64,000 nucleotides of DNA from CAVTWS01 sp963738445 (GCA_963738445.1 CAVTWS010000018.1:248001-312000); one strand, 5' to 3'. Positions 28,014-38,376 are shown, counted from the first letter of the stretch. The notes: generated by a model from the sequence alone, not told the origin. Program-made: numbers and translations.

Positions 28014-30367
28014 TCAGAACGTGGTGAGGACGTCGACCACGCGGTCGTCGTCGGAACGCTGACGCTGGGCGACCATCGCCGCCTCGTGGATGCCCTCGGC
28101 GTCCTGGGGCCGGCCGAGCAGGAAGCCCTGGCAGTACAGCGAGCTCCCGAGTCGACCCTCGTCGAGGTCGAGCAATCGGGCCATCTGGGACTCCTCCTCG
28201 ACGCCTTCGGCGACGACGTGGAGGCTCAGCGCGGCCGCCATGTGCAACATGGCCTGCACGACGGCGTCGGCGCGCTGATCGGTGCCCAGGGTGCAGACGA
28301 ACGACCGGTCGATCTTGATGGCGTGCAGCGGGAACCGGTGCAGATAGCCGAGGCTCGAGTAGCCCACGCCGAAATCGTCGACGGCGAGACGGATGCCCAG
28401 CGCCCCGAGGGCATCGAGGCTGCGGCGGGTCTGGCCCGAATCCTCGAGCAACACCCGTTCGGTGACCTCGAGCCACAGGCGGGCGGGGTCGGCGCCGGCC
28501 CGCGACAAGATGTCGGCGACCCGGTCGACGAAGAGCGGATCGGCGAACTGGCGGGCGGACATGTTGATGCTGACCTCGGGGAGCGAGCCCGGGCGCTCCG
28601 GCCAGCCCACGAGACGCCGGCAGGCATCTTCGAGCACCCACATGTCGATGGCCCGGACGGCGCCCGTCTCCTCGGCCAGGGCCATGAACTGGTCGGGCAT
28701 CACCAGGCCCCGTCGGGGGTGGAACCAGCGCACGAGGGCCTCGGAGGTGCCGAGACGGCCGTCGACCAACCGGAACGACGGCTGGAACACCAGGCCCAGC
28801 TCGCCCTTGGGGACCGAGCTGGCCAGCTCGTCGGCCAGGAATTTGCGCTCCCGCACCAGGAGCCGGAACTGCTCGTCGAAGACGACGACGCGACCACGGC
28901 CCTGCTCCTTGGACCGGTACATGGCGATGTCGGCGTTGGCGACCAGGCCCTCGGGTTTGTCGGAGGCGATGGCCGAGGCCACCCCGATCGACACCGAGAC
29001 CTGCTGGACCCGGCCCAGGCCCCGGATCGGGACGTTCACCACCCGTTGGAGCTCCTGCGCCCGCTCGACGGCTCCGTGCTCGTCGAGCCCGGGGCAGACC
29101 ACGACGAACTCGTCGCCGCTGAGCCGCCCCACCAGGTCGTCGGACCGAACAGCACCGTCGAGGCGTTTGGCGATGGTGCGGAGCACCGCGTCGCCGAACT
29201 GGTGACCGAGCGCGTCGTTGATGGGTTTGAACCGGTCGACGTCGATGAACAGCACCGCCAGTCGGCCACCGTCGGACCGCAGGTGGCGCAGCTCGAGCTC
29301 CAGGCGGCTGAGCACCGCCGTGCGGTTGGCGAGCCCGGTCAGCGCATCGTGGCTGGCCTGGTAGACGGCCGTGTCGAGCGCCTGACGCATCGACATGACC
29401 GCACTGGCGTCGTTGAGCGCGATCGACACGTGCTCCGCGAAGGCCCGCAGGGTCTCCTCGTCCTCCAGGCTGTACGACGACCGCTCCCGCCGGCTCACCG
29501 CCACCAGGCAGCCGGCGATCTGGGCCTCCCGGTAGACGGGCACTGCCATGCCCGACAAGAGCGGGCGGCGGGTCATGACGTCCTGCCCGATGTCGACGAA
29601 GTCGGCGGCGTTGGCCACGGCGAGATCGGCCTTGGCCATGGCCAGGGCACCCACCCCGTGCTCGGTGGGAACCCGGAACTGGGTCGCCCGCTCGCTGGAT
29701 TCGAGCCCGGCTATCGACACGAGGCGGGTGTACTTCGGATCCGCTTCGTCGATCAGCCGAAGGACCGTGACGACATCGTCGCCCATCAACTCGGTGACTC
29801 CGGCGGTGATGGCGTCGAGCACCTGCTCCGACGCCTCGCGCTCGAGAGATGGCCCGCTCGACCGACGCCAGCCGGTCGAAGAGCCGCTGGCGGTCGCGGA
29901 GGCTGGCCACCAGACGGGCGGTCTGCCGCGGCCAGCGCCTCGGTGGCCTCACGGGCCGACTGCTCGACGTCGAGCGAGCGTTGTTGCCGGAAGAGGACCG
30001 ACACGAGTTGGGCGAGGGTGTCGAGCAGATCGGTCTCGGCGCGTTCGAAAGGTTGCGTGCGCACGAACACGAGGAAGCGGGTCGTCACCGGATCCACGAG
30101 CAAGGCATGCAGGGCGACGATGTGGCCATCGGCCAGCTCGACCACCCCCGCACCCTGCCGGATCGCCCGGACGAGGCGCGCATCGACGATGTCGGCCTGG
30201 AGGAGGCCCGAGCGGTACGAGATGTCATGACCCGTCACCACGCCGAATCCCTGTGCAGCCGTGAGCTCGGAGACCCGGTCGAGCAGGCGGAGCACGGTGC
30301 GCTCGTCGTCGGGCGCGGACGACGACAGCAACGTGACCAACGACTCCGTGCTCCAAGCGATCGACAT
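28014..30367 (-). CDS. GAF-GGDEF-EAL cyclic-di-GMP protein, two +1 frame breaks
   Basis: Bifunctional second-messenger protein of about 783 residues. Two GAF-like sensor regions precede a GGDEF domain whose signature reads RLSGDEFVVV (SGDEF variant) at about 417. The EAL domain starts with EALVRW at about 543. The EAL residues needed for c-di-GMP hydrolysis are present: NMSARQF, WLEVTER, AVDDFGVGYSSLGYL, IKIDRSF and VAEGVEEESQ. So phosphodiesterase activity is likely, with cyclase activity possible. No membrane helix. The frame breaks at 29929-29932 and 29844-29847 in the linker between the two GAF regions; removing one base at each restores 784 codons. ATG start has a GGGGAG Shine-Dalgarno. 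Confidence 0.88.
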
Positions 30368-30581
30368 CGGGTTCTCTCTCCCCGTTCGGTATCGGCGGCC
30401 GGTGCGCCGAGATTGAGGGTTCCGAACCGCGGGCACCTCACCGGGCCCCCGTTCCGGGCACGGGCACCCGGATCCGGACTCGGGCACCCCGTTCCGGGCT
30501 CCGGCATGGCATCATCGGGGCCGATTCGGGCCCGGCGTTTCGTGGCGCGCCCCCATCTCGACGTCCTGGAGGTCGTTTCGC

Positions 30582-31529
30582 GTGTCCGCATCCGGAGGAA
30601 CCAAGGCGATCATCGCCGCCTTCTTCGCCAACCTTTTCATCGCCATCGCCAAGTTCGTCGGCTTCCTGTTCACGTCCTCGGCGTCGTTGCTGGCCGAATC
30701 GGTCCACTCGTTGGCCGACACCGGGAACCAATTGCTCCTCCTGCTCGGCGGACGCCGGGCGGCCCGGGCGGCCACCCCGGACCACCCGTTCGGATACGGG
30801 CACGAGCGGTACTTCTGGGCGTTCGCCGTCGCGCTCGTCCTCTTCTCGGCTGGCGCCGGGTTCGCCATCTACGAGGGCATCGAGAAGATCCGCCACCCGC
30901 ACGAGCTGGACAGCCTGGGTTGGGCCATCGGCATCCTCGTCTTCGCGATCGGCTTGGAAACGTATTCATTCCGCACGGCGATCGTCGAGGCCAACCACGT
31001 CCGCGGCCAGGCTGGGTGGGTGTCGTTCATCCGACGTTCGAAGGCGCCGGAGCTGCCGGTGGTGCTGCTCGAAGATCTCGGCGCCCTGGTCGGTCTCGTC
31101 CTGGCTCTGAGCGCCGTGATCATCGCCGAGGTCACGGGGGAGCCGGTCTGGGACGGCATCGGCACGTTGTCCATCGGCGTCCTGCTGGCCGTCATCGCCG
31201 TCATTTTGGCCATCGAGATGAAGAGCCTGCTCGTCGGCGAGGGCGCGTCCGCGGAGGACACCGCCCGCATCGTGGCGGCGATGGAGAACCACGCCAGCGT
31301 GGAGCGGCTGATCCATCTCAAGACCCAGCACCTCGGGCCCGAGGAGCTCCTCGTGGCGGCGAAGTTGGGTTTCGACCGGTCACTCGATGTGCCCGGGTTG
31401 GCGGCGGCGATCGACAGCGTCGAGCGCGCGGTGCGGGCCGCGGTGCCGATCGCCCGGGTGATGTACATCGAGCCGGACCTCTACCGCGAAAATGCGGGCC
31501 GCGAGGTCGCGGGCGAGCCGGCGCACTGA
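30582..31529 (+). CDS. Cation diffusion facilitator family transporter
   Basis: 315-residue metal-cation/proton antiporter of the CDF family with about six TM helices. TM2 carries AESVHSLADTGNQ, the HxxxD-type metal site. The loop HPFGYGHERYFWAF is diagnostic, and TM5 carries LLEDLGALVGLVLA, in which the usual His is replaced, as in the SLC30A9-like branch. The C-terminal cytoplasmic domain includes EDTARIVAAME and ARVMYIEPDLY. GTG start in front of MSASGGTKAIIAAFFANL. Likely zinc or manganese/cobalt efflux, specificity not readable. Its own transcription unit ahead of the thiamine operon. Confidence 0.9.
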   Translation: MSASGGTKAIIAAFFANLFIAIAKFVGFLFTSSASLLAESVHSLADTGNQLLLLLGGRRAARAATPDHPFGYGHERYFWAFAVALVLFSAGAGFAIYEGIEKIRHPHELDSLGWAIGILVFAIGLETYSFRTAIVEANHVRGQAGWVSFIRRSKAPELPVVLLEDLGALVGLVLALSAVIIAEVTGEPVWDGIGTLSIGVLLAVIAVILAIEMKSLLVGEGASAEDTARIVAAMENHASVERLIHLKTQHLGPEELLVAAKLGFDRSLDVPGLAAAIDSVERAVRAAVPIARVMYIEPDLYRENAGREVAGEPAH

Positions 31530-31571
31530 CCGACACCGTCGCCCCGAGAGGGCGCCGACCGGCGTCGCTGG

Positions 31572-31577
31572 TAGCGT
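31572..31577 (+). promoter_or_regulatory. -10 element TAGCGT of the thiamine operon
   Basis: TAGCGT stands about 22 bp before the conserved part of the TPP riboswitch, placing transcription start just before the aptamer. Confidence 0.5.
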
Positions 31578-31593
31578 GAATTCGCACTCACCA

Positions 31594-31697
31594 ACACACG
31601 GGGAGCTCGGGAGAGCCGGGCTGAGAGGATGACCGCTGCGTTTCGCTGCCGTCGTCGACCCGCACACCTGATCTGGGTAATGCCAGCGGAGGGACAC
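31594..31697 (+). promoter_or_regulatory. TPP riboswitch (THI element)
   Basis: Carries the conserved parts of the thiamine pyrophosphate aptamer in order: acacggggagctcggg, the pyrimidine-sensor CTGAGAGGATGACC, the ACCC segment, and the highly conserved CACCTGATCTGGGTAATGCC followed by AGCGGAGGGA. The Shine-Dalgarno (GGAGGGA, 31688-31694) of thiB is the closing 3' strand of the aptamer, so ligand binding should mask it and block translation, as is usual in Actinobacteria. Downstream genes encode a thiamine transporter, which fits. Confidence 0.93.
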
Positions 31698-31703
31698 GAC
31701 ACC

Positions 31704-32831
31704 ATGAAGCGATTCCTCGCCGTCACCGGGCTCGTCCTGGGGCTCACGGCCTCGACCGTCGCGTGCAGCAGCGACGACGGTTCCTCGGACGGGTCGCCCG
31801 CCGACGCCTCGGCCTGTTTCGACGCCCCGGACGAACCGGCGGTCGCCGCCGACGCCACGACCGACCCGCCCGAGAGCCTGGTGCTGCTCGCTCACGACAG
31901 CTTCACCCCGTCCGAGGGAATCCTCGATCAGTTCACCGCCGCGACCGGCATCGCCATCGAGGTCCGCCAGCTCGGCGATACCGGCCGGCTGGTGAGCGAG
32001 ACGGTCCTCACCGTCGGCGATCCGCTCGGCGACGTCGTGTTCGGCATCGACAACACGTTCCTGTGCCGAGCGCTCCCCGCCGGGGTGTTGACCCCGATCG
32101 ACGTCGCCGGCCTCGCCGCCGTGCCCGAGGAGCTACTGCTCGACCCGGCGGGGCGGGCGGTACCGATCGACTACGGCGATGTGTGCCTGAACGTGGCGCC
32201 CGCCGCGCTCGGTGAGGACCAACCGGTCCCCGCCGGCTTCCAGGACCTCACCGATCCGGTCTACGCCGGAGCGTTCGTCACCGAGGATCCCGAGACCTCG
32301 TCGCCCGGCCTGGCCTTCCTGTTGGCGACCGTGGCGGCGCTGCCGGACGACTGGCGCGACTACTGGGCGGCCTTGGCCGACAACGACATCGAGGTCGCCC
32401 CCGATTGGTCGACGGCGTACTTCTCCGAGTTCGCCGGCGGCGGCGACGGCGACCGTCCGGTCGTCACGTCGTATGCCACCAGTCCCGTCGCCGAGGTGGT
32501 CCTCGCCACCGAGCCGATCGACCGACCCTCGACGACCGTGATCGCCGATTCCTGTTTTCGCCAGGTCGAGTTCGCCGGCGTGCTGGCCGGCTCCGACCAT
32601 CCGGCGGCCGCGGCGGCGTTGGTGGAGTTCCTGCTCAGCCCGGTCTTCCAGGCCGACGTCCCGCTGGCCATGTTCGTGTACCCGGCCCGGTCCGATGTCG
32701 CCCTGCCCGACGTGTACGACTCCCTGGCCGCGGTGATCGCGGTGACCGAACCCCAGACCCTCGATCCCGAGACGATCGAGGCCAACCGCAACGAGTGGAC
32801 CGCCGAATGGCGCGAGATCGTGCTGGGCTGA
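31704..32831 (+). CDS. thiB: Thiamine ABC transporter substrate-binding lipoprotein
   Basis: Captures thiamine outside the membrane for ThiPQ. 375 residues; MKRFLAVTGLVLGLTASTVAC is a lipoprotein signal with Cys at 21. The body is a Fe3+/thiamine-type periplasmic binding fold: LVLLAHDSFTPSEGILDQF, GDPLGDVVFGIDNTFL, PIDYGDVCLNV, DWSTAYFSEF and VTSYATSPVAEV. Start ATG sits 10 bp behind the riboswitch-embedded Shine-Dalgarno. First gene of the thiBPQ operon. Confidence 0.94.
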   Translation: MKRFLAVTGLVLGLTASTVACSSDDGSSDGSPADASACFDAPDEPAVAADATTDPPESLVLLAHDSFTPSEGILDQFTAATGIAIEVRQLGDTGRLVSETVLTVGDPLGDVVFGIDNTFLCRALPAGVLTPIDVAGLAAVPEELLLDPAGRAVPIDYGDVCLNVAPAALGEDQPVPAGFQDLTDPVYAGAFVTEDPETSSPGLAFLLATVAALPDDWRDYWAALADNDIEVAPDWSTAYFSEFAGGGDGDRPVVTSYATSPVAEVVLATEPIDRPSTTVIADSCFRQVEFAGVLAGSDHPAAAAALVEFLLSPVFQADVPLAMFVYPARSDVALPDVYDSLAAVIAVTEPQTLDPETIEANRNEWTAEWREIVLG

Positions 32832-34433
32832 GGCCGGCGCTGTTCGAGCGCGGTACCCGCCGCCGTCACCACCCTCCTCGTGGTGTTCCCCGCGGCGACC
32901 TTGATCGCGCAGTCGATCGACGCCTCGTCCCTGCGCCGCACCGCCACCTCCGCAGCGTTTCTCGACACTCTGGGGTTCACCCTCCTCCAAGCCGTCGCGT
33001 CCACCGCGCTGACGCTCGCCGTCGGCCTGCCGCTCGCCGGGGTGCTGATCCGGCGGCGCATCCGGGGCGGAGCGCTGATGCTCGCCGCGGTCATGGTGCC
33101 GTTCGTCCTCCCCACCGTGATCGTCGGTGGCGCCTACCTCGAAACCTTCCGCCGCCTCGGCCTGGACGGTTCCCCCGTCGACCTCCGGTCGAGCACGTCG
33201 GGCATCGTCGCCGCCCACATCTTCTTCAACCTGGCGGTGGTCGTCCGGGTGGTCGGGGCCCCATGGGCCCACCTCGATCCGCGTGCCGCCGGGGCGGCCC
33301 GCACGCTCGGCGCCGGTCCCGTCCACACGTTCGTCACGGTCACCTTGCCGGCGTTGCGAGCCTCCGTGATCGCGGCGGGTCTGATCACGTTCGTCTTCTG
33401 CTTCACCTCCTACGGCGTGGTCCGGGTGCTCGGCGGCGTCAGTCGCTCGACCATCGAGACGGAGATCTACCGGTACGCGATCCTCCGACAGGATCTCCGG
33501 ACGGCGACGGCCATGTCCGTGCTCCAGGTCGTGGCGATCGCCGCCGTGCTCCTGGCGGGCGGGCGGTTCGCGTCGACGCTCGGCCCGACCGGCAGCACCC
33601 TCGGCACGAAGCCCGGCACCGCGTCAGTGCCCTGGTGTTCGATCCGCGAGCGAATCGCTGGCCATGGCGTGGTGATCCTCGTCGTGGGTTACCTGGTCCT
33701 GCCGATCGCCGTGCTCGTAGAACGGTCCGTTCGGGTCGGGGACCACTGGTCGCTCGGCCACTACCGGGACCTGACCGAACGGTCCGAGCTGCTGCCGGTC
33801 GCCGCCTCGGAAGCCCTCACCACGTCGCTCGGCATTGCGGCGGTCGCCACGGTCGTGGCGGTCGTCCTCGGCACCATGGCGGCGTTCGGCGTTCACCGTG
33901 GCGGCACGTGGGGGCGGCTGGCCGAGGTGGTCGTGGCTGTTCCGCTCGGGCTCTCGGCCGTCACGGTCGGTCTCGGCATGCTGGTCACCTTCGACGACGC
34001 GCCGGTGGATTGGCGGGACTCGTGGCTCATCGTCCCGCTCGCCCATGCCATGGTGGCCACACCGCTGGTGTCGCGGACCGTGCTGCCCACCCTGCGGGGC
34101 ATCAACCCTCGCGCCCGTGAGGCGGCCGCGGCACTCGGCGCCTCCCCGGCGATGGTCGTCCGGACGATCGATCTTCCAGTGGCGGCACGGGCGATGGCGG
34201 TCGGGGCCGGATTCGCCTTTGCGGTATCGATGGGTGAGTTCGGCGCGACCTCCTTCCTCGCCCGGCGCGCCGATCAGCTGACCGCCCCCCTGGCCGTCGC
34301 CCGACTGCTCGGTCGCCCGGGCGAGGCGGGGCCGGGGCAGGCGGCGGCGCTCGGTGTCGTCGTGATGGTGATGACGGTGGCGGCGGTGGCCCTCGGCGAT
34401 CGGGTCGGCACCCGGGGCCGGAGCCGATGGTGA
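32807..34433 (+). CDS. thiP: Thiamine ABC transporter permease, probable +1 frame break near start
   Basis: Two fused permease halves, about 541 residues, forming the membrane channel for thiamine import. The EAA loops are visible as AARTLGAGPVHTFVTVTLPA and EAAAALGASPAMVVRTIDLP, with about twelve TM helices. From the first GTG in the main frame (32880) the protein lacks most of its first TM helix. The missing part is found one frame away, starting at an ATG at 32807 inside the end of thiB: RPALFERGT then AAVTTLLVVFPAAT, joined by removing one base at 32855-32858. The stop overlaps thiQ. Confidence 0.88.
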
Positions 34434-35422
34434 CGCCGGGACTCCGAACGATCGGGCTCACCGTTCACCTGGCCAGCGCGCCGGTGCTGACGGAGGTCGA
34501 CCTCCACGTCTCCCCGGGGGCGGTCGTCGCCGTGTTGGGTCGCAGTGGTTCGGGCAAATCCACGCTGCTCCGGGCCATCGCCGGCCTCGTCCCGATCGAA
34601 TCCGGACGGATCGAGTTCGACGGTGTCGACCTCACCTCGGTGCCGGTGCACCGCCGGGACATCGGCCTGATGTTCCAGGACCACCTGCTGTTCGGGCACC
34701 TGACCGTCGCCGACAACGTCGCCTACGGACTGCGGGCACGCTCGGTGCCGCGATCGGATCGCCGCGGTCGGGTCGACGAGTTGCTCGAGCTCGTCGGCCT
34801 GAAGGGATTCGGCGCCCGGCGGATCACCACCCTGTCCGGCGGGGAGGCGCAACGGGTGGCCCTGGCCCGGGCGTTGGCGCCGCGCCCGAAGCTGCTGCTC
34901 CTCGACGAGCCGTTGGCGTCGCTCGACCGGCCCCGTCGATCCGACCTCCTCGCCCAACTGGCCGACATCATGGAAACGCTCGATCAGCCGGCGGTGTACG
35001 TGACCCACGATCGTGACGAGGCGTTCGCCATCGCGGACACCGTGATGGTGCTCGACCGAGGGAGCGTCGTCAGAGCGGGCACTCCCGAGGAGCTGTGGAG
35101 CGATCCTCGGCACCGGGTCGTGGCCGACCTGCTCGGGCACCAGAACGTCGTGTCCGGCGGGTCCCTGCGGCGGGTCGGCATCGACGTCGACCCTGACTTC
35201 GAGTACGTGGTACCCACCACCGCCGTTCGGGTGGTCGAACCCGGCACCCCGGGTGCTCGGATCGCACGCGTGCTCCGTCGAGTCGTCTCGGGCGACCTGG
35301 ATCTCGCCACCGTGAAGATCGACGACGCCGTGGAGCTCCGGGTCCACGCGCCCCGGGCGCCCGTCGAGCAGGATCTCGCCGTGACGATCGATGCCGCCGC
35401 CGTCCGTCCGTTGCGGCCATGA
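34427..35422 (+). CDS. thiQ: Thiamine ABC transporter ATP-binding protein
   Basis: Energises ThiBP. The ATPase motifs are complete: Walker A GRSGSGKST at about 38-46, signature TLSGGEAQRVALARAL, Walker B LLLLDEPLASLD and switch VYVTHDRDEAFAIADTV. A C-terminal domain of about 100 residues (TOBE-like, VRVVEPGTPGARIARVLRRV) makes it 331 residues, longer than the E. coli enzyme. ATG overlaps the thiP stop; its own stop overlaps the next gene as ATGA. Confidence 0.93.
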   Translation: MVTPGLRTIGLTVHLASAPVLTEVDLHVSPGAVVAVLGRSGSGKSTLLRAIAGLVPIESGRIEFDGVDLTSVPVHRRDIGLMFQDHLLFGHLTVADNVAYGLRARSVPRSDRRGRVDELLELVGLKGFGARRITTLSGGEAQRVALARALAPRPKLLLLDEPLASLDRPRRSDLLAQLADIMETLDQPAVYVTHDRDEAFAIADTVMVLDRGSVVRAGTPEELWSDPRHRVVADLLGHQNVVSGGSLRRVGIDVDPDFEYVVPTTAVRVVEPGTPGARIARVLRRVVSGDLDLATVKIDDAVELRVHAPRAPVEQDLAVTIDAAAVRPLRP

Positions 35423-35874
35423 CGGTCATCGTCGTCGATGAGGCGACTGCCTCCGGCCTTCGATCACTCGGCTCCGGATCGGTGGACTGGCGTCCGATGC
35501 GATTGCCCGACAAGCGGATGGCCCACCTGGCTGGAGTGGCCATCGACGCGGCGACTGGTGGTGCGTCGTCCATCGTGGTGTGGTGTGGCGGGCTCGACGT
35601 GCGCTCGGGCCGCCCCATCGCCGACGTGGTGCACCACGTGGCGGAGGCCCTCGACGCCGTCCGGGCCGACTGGCCCGCCATCACCATGACGGTCGCCGCC
35701 GTCCCGGCAGGTCGAGGTCGGTGGTCGGGCGCCGTCATCACCTACAACGGCGAGATCCGGCGGGTCGCAGACCAGCGAGCCGCGGCCTGGCTCGACCCGA
35801 ACCGGGGTCACACCGACATCCGCGGTCGGTCGCTCCCCTGGTGGACCGACCGCCCGGGCCGGATCCGGCCCTGA
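35419..35874 (+). CDS. Unknown protein coupled to thiBPQ
   Basis: 151 residues, no family recognised with confidence. The stretch SSIVVWCGGLDVRSG, followed by a helix and ITMTVAAVPAGRG, resembles the VVxxGGND block of SGNH/GDSL hydrolases, but the catalytic Ser and His blocks are not convincingly visible. It starts with an ATGA overlap with thiQ, so it is translated with the TPP-riboswitch operon. A role in thiamine salvage or in handling thiamine phosphates is inference from position only. Confidence 0.65.
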   Translation: MTVIVVDEATASGLRSLGSGSVDWRPMRLPDKRMAHLAGVAIDAATGGASSIVVWCGGLDVRSGRPIADVVHHVAEALDAVRADWPAITMTVAAVPAGRGRWSGAVITYNGEIRRVADQRAAAWLDPNRGHTDIRGRSLPWWTDRPGRIRP

Positions 35875-35981
35875 CCATGGGCCTAAACGGCGCCGTGCCG
35901 CAGGCGTGGTTCGGAGCCCTCATCGTCGTGGCCGCCGCGGGTGCCCTGGCCTGTCGGCGCCCGAGTCCGGATCGCTCTGGG

Positions 35982-36545
35982 TCAAGCCTCGAGGAGCGCG
36001 TCGATGATCGTCGTGAGGTGGTCGCGGGTCTCGGAGGCGGTCAGCATGCCGGTGAGCCAACGGGAACTCATGCCCTCAACGGCGGCCGAGAGCTGGATTC
36101 CGACGGGCACGGGTTCGAGTGTGTTGTCGATGGATCCGTCGCCCTGGCCCGTGCGTACGATCTCTGCGATGTCGTCGACCCAACGTTGGCTGAGCGCGGT
36201 GATCGTGGGCCGGAGGGCCAGGTCGAAGATGGCGCTGTCGCGGAGCTCCCCCCAGGCGGCGGAGTTCGTCCGGACGGATTCGTCGTCTTGAATCTCGGCC
36301 AGGAGCATGGTCACGAGGTTGTCGCGGCCCGTCTTGGCGCTGTGGTGGGTGTACGCATCGGCCTGCGTTCCAATGTGTTCGAGCGCCGATTGAAGCAGGG
36401 TGGCCCGATCGCCGAAGTGGTGGTAGATGAGGCCGGGGGAGACCCCGGCTCCTTTGGCGACCTCCTCGACACGCATGCCGCGGGTGCCCTTGCTGGCGAT
36501 CTCGTCGATCGCCGCGACGAGCAGTCCGGTTCGCCGGGCGCTCAT
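35982..36545 (-). CDS. TetR-family transcriptional regulator
   Basis: 187 residues. N-terminal helix-turn-helix: RTGLLVAAIDEIASKGTRGM then VEEVAKGAGVSPGLIYHHFG, the standard TetR pattern, followed by a helical ligand domain with NLVTMLLAEIQDDES and WVDDIAEIV. The ATG at the start of MSARRTG is chosen because the frame further upstream is a shadow of the divergent gene. It is divergent from the amidohydrolase lipoprotein gene with 70 bp between, so that gene is the likely target. The inducer is unknown. Confidence 0.9.
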   Translation of the reverse strand: MSARRTGLLVAAIDEIASKGTRGMRVEEVAKGAGVSPGLIYHHFGDRATLLQSALEHIGTQADAYTHHSAKTGRDNLVTMLLAEIQDDESVRTNSAAWGELRDSAIFDLALRPTITALSQRWVDDIAEIVRTGQGDGSIDNTLEPVPVGIQLSAAVEGMSSRWLTGMLTASETRDHLTTIIDALLEA

Positions 36546-36615
36546 GTGCTCCTGCCACCATCCAGTGCGGCGGGACGCCGATGATCGCTGACAGCCCCGC
36601 AATGGAGGTACATCC

Positions 36616-38376
36616 ATGACCGAGCCCAACAAGCGATTGTGCAGCGCCGTCCTCGTCGTTGTCCTGGTTCTGGCTGCCTGCTCGGGCGGGACGGACCGGG
36701 CGACCGAGGCCCCGTCGGATACAGCTCCGTCGGACACAGCTCCGTCGGATACTGGGGCGCCGGACGCAGCTCTGTCGGGCGTGACGGTGATCGTGAACGC
36801 CGAGGTGTACACCGTCGATCCCGACAACCCGTGGGCCGAGTCGTTTGCCTACGACGACGCTGGAGTCGTGGTCGCCGTCGGCACCGAGAGCGAGGTCATG
36901 GCGGCACTCGACGAGTCGGCGACGGTCGTGGATGCCGGCGGCGCGTTCGTGCTGCCGGGGTTTCAGGACGGACACGTTCACGTCCCGGAGGCCGGGATCA
37001 ACGAGGGGCTGTGCTTCATGGACAGCGGACAAACCCTTGCCGACTACGAGCGCCTCGCCGCGCAGTGCGCCGCCGACCAACCGGGCGTTGGATGGGTGCG
37101 GGCGGCCGGTCCCTCGCTGTTCGACCTCCTCGGCACCGACGAGTTGCCGATCGATGTGCTCGACCGCGCCGTGCCCGATCGTCCGATGCTGATCCTCGAC
37201 GATCTCGGCCACGCGGTGTGGACGAACACCATGGGGCTCGATGCGGCCGGCATCGGGGCTGACGACTCGGACCCGCAGGGCGGAGTGTTGCTGCGTGACC
37301 CCGTGTCTGGTCGATTGACCGGGCTGCTGGCCGAGAACGCTCAGCAACTGGTCCGCAACGCGGCGGCGCCCGACCCCGACGTCGTGTACGACGGACTCCT
37401 ACAGGCCCTCGGTGTCTTGTCGGAGAATGGCATCACCACGGTGAGCGACGCCGGCGGGTTTTGGGGCCAGGGCCACCCCGCGGCCTGGGAACGGGCACTT
37501 GGTGAAGGAACGCTCACCGTCCGCGCCGTGAACTCACTGTACGTCTACCCCGACCTCGACATCGAGGAGCAGTTGGCCGAGTTCGAGCGACGCTTCAGCG
37601 ACGACCCGGCCAGCCTCCTGCGGTTCAACGCCGCGAAGATCTACGTCGACGGGATCCTCGACCTGGGCACGGCGTGGCTCATCGAGCCATACGACGATCC
37701 GGTCAACGATGAGTACCCGTCGGGGTTCGCGTACTTCGAACCCGATCAGCTCGATCGCTACGTCGCGGAGCTCCATGCAATCGGCTATCGAATGCACTTC
37801 CACGTCATCGGCGATCAGGCCGTGCGGGCTGCGCTCGACGCGGTCGAAGCCATCGACGACGACCCCGATGCGGTCGCCGATCGGCGCCATCGCACCACCC
37901 ACACCTACCTCGTCGATCCAGACGACCTCGGGCGCTTCGGCGGGCTCGGCGTCATCGCCGACTTCCAGGTCGGGGTGGAGGCGATCGACCCGGCCTACCA
38001 CGAGGACCTTTCGACGATCATCGGCGACCGTGCATTCGACCTCATCGCGGTGGCGGCGATGCTCGACACAGGAGCCGACGTGATGTTGTCGAGTGACTGG
38101 GACGCCGACCAACTCTCTCCGCTGGGCATCATCGAGCGCTCGCTCCGCCGCGACACCAACGCCGTGCCTGACATCGAGACCGCCATCGAGCTGGTCACCA
38201 TCGCACCGGCCTATGCGCTCGGCCACGACGCAACGACCGGCTCGATCGAGGTCGGCAAGTTCGCCGACTTCGTCGTACTCGACCAGAACCTCCTCGACAT
38301 CCCGACCAGCGAAATCGGCCGCACTTCGATCCTGGCCACCGTGCTCGCCGGCAACGTCACGTATGGGTCGCTCTGA
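36616..38376 (+). CDS. YtcJ-type amidohydrolase lipoprotein
   Basis: 586-residue exported metal-dependent hydrolase of the Amidohydrolase_3 (YtcJ/exoenzyme-regulatory) group. Lipobox VLAACSGG follows the signal helix. A short linker has APSDTAPSDTAPSDT (15-bp repeats). The metal site shows LPGFQDGHVHV (HxH), AKIYVDGI (bridging Lys), FHVIGDQAV and HRTTHTYLV (His), and MLSSDWD (Asp), so it should be active. It ends with the composite-sheet segment GSIEVGKFADFVVLDQNL. A strong GGAGGT Shine-Dalgarno precedes the ATG by 6 bp. Probably controlled by the divergent TetR. Substrate unknown, likely an amide or carbamate. Confidence 0.88.
   Translation: MTEPNKRLCSAVLVVVLVLAACSGGTDRATEAPSDTAPSDTAPSDTGAPDAALSGVTVIVNAEVYTVDPDNPWAESFAYDDAGVVVAVGTESEVMAALDESATVVDAGGAFVLPGFQDGHVHVPEAGINEGLCFMDSGQTLADYERLAAQCAADQPGVGWVRAAGPSLFDLLGTDELPIDVLDRAVPDRPMLILDDLGHAVWTNTMGLDAAGIGADDSDPQGGVLLRDPVSGRLTGLLAENAQQLVRNAAAPDPDVVYDGLLQALGVLSENGITTVSDAGGFWGQGHPAAWERALGEGTLTVRAVNSLYVYPDLDIEEQLAEFERRFSDDPASLLRFNAAKIYVDGILDLGTAWLIEPYDDPVNDEYPSGFAYFEPDQLDRYVAELHAIGYRMHFHVIGDQAVRAALDAVEAIDDDPDAVADRRHRTTHTYLVDPDDLGRFGGLGVIADFQVGVEAIDPAYHEDLSTIIGDRAFDLIAVAAMLDTGADVMLSSDWDADQLSPLGIIERSLRRDTNAVPDIETAIELVTIAPAYALGHDATTGSIEVGKFADFVVLDQNLLDIPTSEIGRTSILATVLAGNVTYGSL

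Noticed and set aside
35877..35981. Start of a hydrophobic reading frame (MGLNGAVPQAW...) after the thiamine operon
   Set aside because: It has no stop before running antisense through the TetR gene and no ribosome-binding site; at most a truncated remnant, not supportable as a gene.
35982..38376. Horizontally acquired island (TetR plus amidohydrolase)
   Set aside because: Codon third positions look somewhat less GC-rich by eye, but there are no mobile genes, repeats or tRNA at the borders and I could not compute composition.
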